This document shows, piece by piece, positions 6,716-10,124 of a stretch of DNA of 10,124 bases. Both the position numbers and the translations under genes were made by a program. A model generated the notes under the pieces. That model made no database searches. It saw only the letters and a program-made list of their open reading frames with translations, and was not told where the DNA came from. The stretch spans positions 1-10,124 of the forward strand of contig CALMVM010000393.1 in NCBI GenBank assembly GCA_937873255.1. The letters are read 5' to 3'. Position 1 is the first letter of the stretch; the number at the start of each line of letters is the position of its first letter. Source of the DNA: an uncultured Verrucomicrobiota bacterium. GTDB lineage: Bacteria; Verrucomicrobiota; Verrucomicrobiia; Chthoniobacterales; SZAS-18.

Positions 6716-8053
6716 ATGGAAATGGAACCCGCTGCCCGCGCTGTCGCCGCCCGTTTGCAAAGGGCCGGGTTCACCGCGTACTTCGCCGGCGGGTGCGTGC
6801 GCGACGCCCTGCGCGGCGTGACGCCGAAGGATTACGATATCGCTACCGACGCGCGTCCCGAGCAGGTGCAGGCGTTGTTTCCGCGTCACATTGCCATCGG
6901 CGCGCACTTCGGCGTCATCGCCGTGCGCGAGAGCGGCTGGCAGTTCGAGGTCGCCAGCTTCCGCGCCGACGGCGTTTACATCGACGGACGGCGGCCGGTG
7001 GACGTGAGTTTCACGACGCCGCAGGGCGACGCGGAACGGCGTGATTTCACGATCAACGGGATGTTTTACGATCCCGTGGCCGAACGGGTGATCGACTACG
7101 TGGGCGGTCAGGCGGACCTGGCGGCGGGTCGGTTGCGGGCGATTGGCGACGCCGACGCAAGGTTCCGCGAGGATCGGCTGCGTTTGCTGCGCGCGGTGAG
7201 GTTCGCGTCGCTGCTCGGATTTGAAGTCGAGCCGGAAACATGGGCGGCGGTGCGCGCGCATGCGGCGGAGATCGGGGCCGTCAGCGCCGAGCGCATCCGC
7301 GACGAACTCGTCAAAATCTTCCGCGCGCCGAGCCGGGTGCGCGGGTTCGATCTGCTGGACGCCGGTGGGCTGCTGCGTGTCGTCCTGCCCGAACTCGACG
7401 CCTGCAAGGGCTGCGAACAACCGCCGCAATTCCACCCGGAAGGCGACGTGTTCGTCCACACCCGGCTGATGCTCTCGTTGCTGCCGGATGAGGTGAGCAC
7501 GCCGCTGGTTTTCAGCGTGCTTTTGCACGACATCGGCAAGCCGCCGACGGCCAGGGTCGATGTCGACGGGCGCATCCGTTTCAACGGTCACGAACACGTC
7601 GGGGCCGAGATGACGCTCAAAGTCATGGAACGCCTGCGGTTTTCGCGCGCGGAAATCGATGCCACCGTGGAAGCCGTGCGGATGCACATGGCGTTCAAGG
7701 ACGTGCCGAACATGCGCGTGGCCAAGCTCAAGCGGTTCATGGCGCGGCCCGGGTTCGAGGACGAGATGGAACTCCACCGTGTCGATTGCTTGGGCAGCCA
7801 CGGGTTCATCGATAACCACATTTTCCTGCGGGCGAAACAGGAGGAGTTCGCGCACGAGCCGCTGATTCCCAAGCCGTTTTTCAACGGCCACGATCTCCTT
7901 TCGCTCGGGCTCACGCCGGGGCCGCAGATCGGCGCGATCCTCGAAGCCGCGCAGACCCGCCAGCTCGAAGGGGCATTCGCGGACCGCGAGGAGGCATTGC
8001 GCTGGGTGAAGGCGGAATACTTCCAGCCTGCCGCCGGCGCGGAAAAGCCTTAG
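6716..8053 (+). CDS. cca: CCA tRNA nucleotidyltransferase with HD domain
   Basis: Adds or repairs the 3'-terminal CCA of tRNAs using CTP and ATP. The 445-residue product is a class II nucleotidyltransferase. It shows GGCVRD (25-30), the metal-binding DYD (39-41), RRDFTIN (108-114) and the nucleotide-selecting EDRLR (152-156), then the RNA-binding helical region. Next is an HD hydrolase-type domain with His240, His248 and the His271-Asp272 pair (LLHDIGKPP). The EDxxR motif and the overall layout favour CCA addition over poly(A) polymerase, though the two are close and activity is inferred. I chose the ATG at 6716; a second ATG lies two codons on, and a GTG at 6701 would add five residues. No Shine-Dalgarno is visible. 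It diverges from the kinase gene and converges on yggS, with the last 4 bp shared between the two stops (TAG at 8051-8053). Confidence -1.
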   Translation: MEMEPAARAVAARLQRAGFTAYFAGGCVRDALRGVTPKDYDIATDARPEQVQALFPRHIAIGAHFGVIAVRESGWQFEVASFRADGVYIDGRRPVDVSFTTPQGDAERRDFTINGMFYDPVAERVIDYVGGQADLAAGRLRAIGDADARFREDRLRLLRAVRFASLLGFEVEPETWAAVRAHAAEIGAVSAERIRDELVKIFRAPSRVRGFDLLDAGGLLRVVLPELDACKGCEQPPQFHPEGDVFVHTRLMLSLLPDEVSTPLVFSVLLHDIGKPPTARVDVDGRIRFNGHEHVGAEMTLKVMERLRFSRAEIDATVEAVRMHMAFKDVPNMRVAKLKRFMARPGFEDEMELHRVDCLGSHGFIDNHIFLRAKQEEFAHEPLIPKPFFNGHDLLSLGLTPGPQIGAILEAAQTRQLEGAFADREEALRWVKAEYFQPAAGAEKP

Positions 8054-8769
8054 GCGTCCTCGCCGCCGGCCGGCGACCATTTCTTGCCCGCGCGCGTTCC
8101 GAAGATCGCGCTGCCGACACGCACCAGGGTCGCGCCCTCCTCGATGGCCACGGAATAGTCGCCGCTCATGCCCATCGAAAGCTGCGGCAGACCGACGCCC
8201 GCATCGCGTTCGAGCCGGTCGCGGAGTTCACGAAGTTCGCGGAAATAAGGGCGGGAATTTTCCGGCTCGGGGGCCAGCGGTGCCATCGCCATCAGTCCGA
8301 CGATTTCGAGGCGGTCGAGGGCGATGACCTCGTCGATCTGCGCCTGCAATTTGTCGGGCGCGAAACCGAATTTACTGGCTTCCCCGGCGACGTTGACTTC
8401 GAGCAGCACTTTTGGCCGATGGCCCTCCTCCCCGGCGATGCGCTGGAACTGCTGGGCGATCTCCAGCGAATCGACGCTGTGGAACAACTCGAACAAAGGC
8501 AGCGCCGCCCGGATTTTGTTCTTTTGCAGATGGCCGATGAAATGCCACCGCAGCCGGCCGGGCAGCAGCGGGATTTTCGCTTTCGCCTCCTGCACCCGGC
8601 TCTCCCCGAAAAGCGCATGTCCCGCCTCGGCCACGCGCCGGATCGCGTCGAGGTCGTGCGTTTTGGAAACCGCAACCAGTTCGATATCGTCCGCCGTCCG
8701 GCCTGAACGCGCGGCGGCGGCAGCCACATTTTCCAAAACGGCGGCCAGGCGCTCCTCGGGAGTATCCAT
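8050..8769 (-). CDS. yggS: YggS/PLPBP-family pyridoxal phosphate homeostasis protein
   Basis: Small cytoplasmic PLP-carrying protein (239 residues, normal family length) with the fold of the alanine racemase N-terminal barrel. The family has no known enzymatic reaction and affects vitamin B6 and amino/keto acid balance. Seen here: Lys36 in LVAVSKTH, the Schiff-base lysine; FGESRVQE (54-61), where the family usually has GENxVQE; WHFIGHLQKNK (75-85); LSMGMSGD (197-204); and the phosphate-binding RVGSAIFGTR (217-226). The gene is not beside proC or yggT, its frequent neighbours elsewhere. Its stop overlaps that of convergent cca, and its start lies 59 bp from the divergent LysR-type gene, so that regulator's site could also affect yggS. 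No clear -10/-35 or Shine-Dalgarno precedes it. Confidence -1.
   Translation of the reverse strand: MDTPEERLAAVLENVAAAAARSGRTADDIELVAVSKTHDLDAIRRVAEAGHALFGESRVQEAKAKIPLLPGRLRWHFIGHLQKNKIRAALPLFELFHSVDSLEIAQQFQRIAGEEGHRPKVLLEVNVAGEASKFGFAPDKLQAQIDEVIALDRLEIVGLMAMAPLAPEPENSRPYFRELRELRDRLERDAGVGLPQLSMGMSGDYSVAIEEGATLVRVGSAIFGTRAGKKWSPAGGEDA
8060..8076 (+). terminator. Possible hairpin terminator between convergent cca and yggS
   Basis: TCGCCG (8060-8065) and CGGCGA (8071-8076) form a 6-bp stem with a 5-nt loop starting 7 nt after the cca stop, followed on the plus strand by ATTTCTT. On the minus strand a CTTTTCC lies about 14 nt beyond the stem, so it could act for both genes. It lies within the last codons of yggS. 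Confidence -1.
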
Positions 8770-8778
8770 TAGTTCAAT

Positions 8779-8791
8779 TCAAGCGACTTGA
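8779..8791. promoter_or_regulatory. LysR-type T-N11-A operator candidate
   Basis: TCAAG-CGA-CTTGA is a perfect dyad whose outer bases fit the T-N11-A box of LysR-type regulators. It lies in the 59-bp gap between yggS and the divergent lysR-family gene and overlaps the first bases of that gene's -35. Position and form suggest binding by the adjacent regulator, with autorepression. Confidence -1.
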
Positions 8792-8817
8792 CGGCTACGA
8801 TTAGTTTTCCTTATCCT
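8788..8817 (+). promoter_or_regulatory. Promoter of the LysR-type gene
   Basis: TTGACG (8788-8793) and TATCCT (8812-8817) are separated by 18 nt (17 if TTATCC is taken). This is the best sigma70-like promoter in the window. The predicted start, about 8824, leaves a leader of about 5 nt before the ATG at 8829, so the mRNA would be nearly leaderless. Confidence -1.
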
Positions 8818-8828
8818 GCTCCGGCATC

Positions 8829-9749
8829 ATGCAAATCGAAACATTCCGGGTGTTTTGCGACTTGGTGGAGACCGCCAGTTTCTCGCGCGCGGCGTCCCTG
8901 AACTCGATCACGCAAAGCGCGGTCAGTCAACAAATCCGCGCCCTCGAACGGCACTTCCATGTCAGTTTGATCGAACGCGGAAAAAAGAATTTCTCCGTCA
9001 CTCAGGAAGGCCGGGCCTTCCTGCAAGCCAGCAAGGAAATCCTGCACACCTTCGAGAATCTCGGCAACCGCATCCGCGAGTTGCAAAACGTCGTCGCGGG
9101 CGAACTCCGCATCGCCACGATCTACAGCATCGGTCTGCACGAGCTGCCGCCGTTCCTGAAGAAGTTTCGCATGCTATATCCTGACGTAGACGTGAAGGTC
9201 GATTACCGCCGCTCGGCACAGGTTTACACCGAGGTGCTGGAAGGGCACGCCGACCTCGGCTTGGTCGCGTTTCCGGCGAAGCGGACCGGTTTGGTCATCG
9301 AGGATTTCTGGCGCGACAAGCTCGTGCTCATCTGCCACCCCGATCACCCCTTGGCGGAACGCAAACGCGTGCGCCTGCGCGATCTGGAAGGGGAGAAATT
9401 CATCTCGTTCGAGCCCGACCTGCCCACGCGCAAGGTCATCGACCGACTCCTGCGCGAGCAGGGGGTGAAAATCGAGCACGCCATGGAGTTCGACAACATC
9501 GAGACCGTCAAGCGCGCCGTGGAGATCGAGAACGGCATCTCGCTCGTGCCGCAGACCAGCGTCGCCGACGAATCGCGCACCGGCAGCCTCGTCGCCATCG
9601 AGGTCGAGAGCTTCGACATGTGGCGGCCCCTGGGCGTGATGTTCCGGCGGCACCGGGCGATCTCGCCGGCCCAACAGCAGTTCGTTGCGCTGCTCAAGGA
9701 GCCGCGCTGGCTGGCGACCGACGGATTGAAGAACGACGACCCCGCCTGA
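8829..9749 (+). CDS. LysR-family transcriptional regulator
   Basis: DNA-binding regulator of 306 residues, the usual family length. The N-terminal winged helix-turn-helix (about 1-60) contains FSRAASLNSITQSAVSQQIR (18-37), with the recognition helix at SAVSQQIRALE, then the linker helix (about 58-88). The periplasmic-binding-protein-like effector domain spans about 91-292, starting GELRIATIYSIG and including GHADLGLVAFP (139-149) and ENGISLVPQ (234-242). The ligand cannot be told from sequence; the effector domain loosely recalls CysB/CbbR-type sensors, but I would not name one. It starts at the ATG at 8829, which fits both the family N-terminus and the promoter just upstream. It diverges from yggS and is followed after 90 bp by the SpmA-like gene in the same direction; either could be a target. 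Confidence -1.
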   Translation: MQIETFRVFCDLVETASFSRAASLNSITQSAVSQQIRALERHFHVSLIERGKKNFSVTQEGRAFLQASKEILHTFENLGNRIRELQNVVAGELRIATIYSIGLHELPPFLKKFRMLYPDVDVKVDYRRSAQVYTEVLEGHADLGLVAFPAKRTGLVIEDFWRDKLVLICHPDHPLAERKRVRLRDLEGEKFISFEPDLPTRKVIDRLLREQGVKIEHAMEFDNIETVKRAVEIENGISLVPQTSVADESRTGSLVAIEVESFDMWRPLGVMFRRHRAISPAQQQFVALLKEPRWLATDGLKNDDPA

Positions 9750-9759
9750 AACGGGCGTT

Positions 9760-9781
9760 GCCGAATACCGCCGGGTACGGC
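9760..9781 (+). other. Imperfect hairpin after the lysR-family gene
   Basis: TACC (9766-9769) pairs with GGTA (9774-9777) around a GCCG loop. Outer GCCG (9760-9763) pairs with CGGC (9778-9781) across a two-base AA bulge. It starts 11 nt after the stop and has no T-run, so it is at best a weak terminator. Otherwise the 90-bp gap to the next gene shows nothing clear. Confidence -1.
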
Positions 9782-9839
9782 AGGGTGGGCGTTCGCGCCG
9801 TGGAAGTCGCCGCGTGAGGGTCCGCCGCTCATTCGCCCA

Positions 9840-10124
9840 ATGCTCAACTACATCTGGCTGGCGCTCATCGTTTGCTCGGTGCTGCTCGGTGGATGGAACA
9901 ACCGTCTCAACGAGGTCACGGCCGGGGCGTTCGACGGCGCGCGCACGGCGGTGATGACCGTCGCCTTGCCGCTGGTCGGGGCGATGTGCATCTGGCTGGG
10001 CATCATGCGGCTGGCGGAACGCTCCGGCCTCGTGCAGGCGCTCGCCCGGGCGTTGCGCCCGGTGCTGCGCCGGCTTTTTCCCGACGTGCCGGCCGACCAC
10101 CCGGCGATGGGGTCGATGGTGATG
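9840..10124 (+). CDS. SpmA-like nucleoside-recognition-domain membrane protein, N-terminal 95 residues (partial)
   Basis: Only the first 95 residues are in the window. They show a first transmembrane helix (about 4-19), the WNNRLNEVTAGAFDGARTAV segment (19-38), a second helix (about 37-58) with IWLGIMRLAERSGL, and the hallmark RLFPDVPADHPAMGSM (78-93). This is typical of spore maturation protein A and its relatives in non-sporulating bacteria, where SpmA- and SpmB-like halves are often fused or adjacent. The role outside sporulation is unclear; the family has a gate-like domain and may be a transporter. The ATG at 9840 matches the family N-terminus. No Shine-Dalgarno and no convincing promoter precede it, so it may be co-transcribed with the LysR-type gene. 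Confidence -1.
   Translation, partial: MLNYIWLALIVCSVLLGGWNNRLNEVTAGAFDGARTAVMTVALPLVGAMCIWLGIMRLAERSGLVQALARALRPVLRRLFPDVPADHPAMGSMVM

Noticed and set aside
5779..7044. A 421-residue plus-strand frame
   Set aside because: Antisense to the kinase domain, then out of frame within cca; no recognisable domain.
5798..8080. A 760-residue open frame on the minus strand
   Set aside because: It spans the kinase 5' end and the antisense of cca, is rich in Arg/His/Pro as expected of GC-rich shadow frames, and both real genes have clear family motifs.
9174..10100. A 308-residue minus-strand frame at the right end
   Set aside because: Antisense to the LysR-type gene and the SpmA-like gene, both well supported.

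Overview
The window is GC-rich, gene-dense chromosomal DNA from a diderm bacterium. The gene set and protein style point to Verrucomicrobiota, perhaps an Opitutae relative. This is an inference from the PVC-style tandem kinase/PEGA receptor, the LptF/G permease and the SpmA-type membrane protein in a lineage with an outer membrane; no 16S or marker phylogeny was possible. I see no mobile element, CRISPR array, tRNA or rRNA, and no sign of recent transfer.

Layout, left to right. (1) The 5' two-thirds of dnaG (primase) runs leftward off the window edge. (2) An LptF/LptG-type permease diverges from it and runs rightward. (3) Tail to tail with the permease, only 3 bp between stops, is aroF (a Thermotoga-type DAHP synthase), leftward. 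(4) Upstream of aroF in the same direction is a 986-residue membrane Ser/Thr kinase, with an intact kinase domain, a degenerate second kinase domain, one transmembrane segment and a PEGA-like domain. (5) Divergent from the kinase is cca (tRNA nucleotidyltransferase with HD domain), rightward. (6) yggS (PLP-binding homeostasis protein) runs leftward and overlaps the end of cca by 4 bp. (7) A LysR-type regulator diverges from yggS. (8) The start of an SpmA/nucleoside-recognition-type membrane protein follows the regulator and runs off the right edge.

The genes are mostly unrelated housekeeping functions (replication priming, LPS export, aromatic amino acid synthesis, tRNA 3'-end repair, PLP homeostasis) plus two regulators. 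No obvious multi-gene pathway or defence system is present. Kinase-aroF and lysR-spmA are the only co-directional neighbours.

Points most worth a second look: the DAHP synthase has Gln where the family has a metal-binding His; the kinase carries a pseudokinase domain in tandem; a T-N11-A dyad overlaps the -35 of the lysR promoter; none of the eight gene starts has a convincing Shine-Dalgarno, and three predicted promoters lie almost on top of the start codon; both convergent gene pairs have a hairpin placed inside the opposing gene. I did not find a clearly novel multi-gene system.
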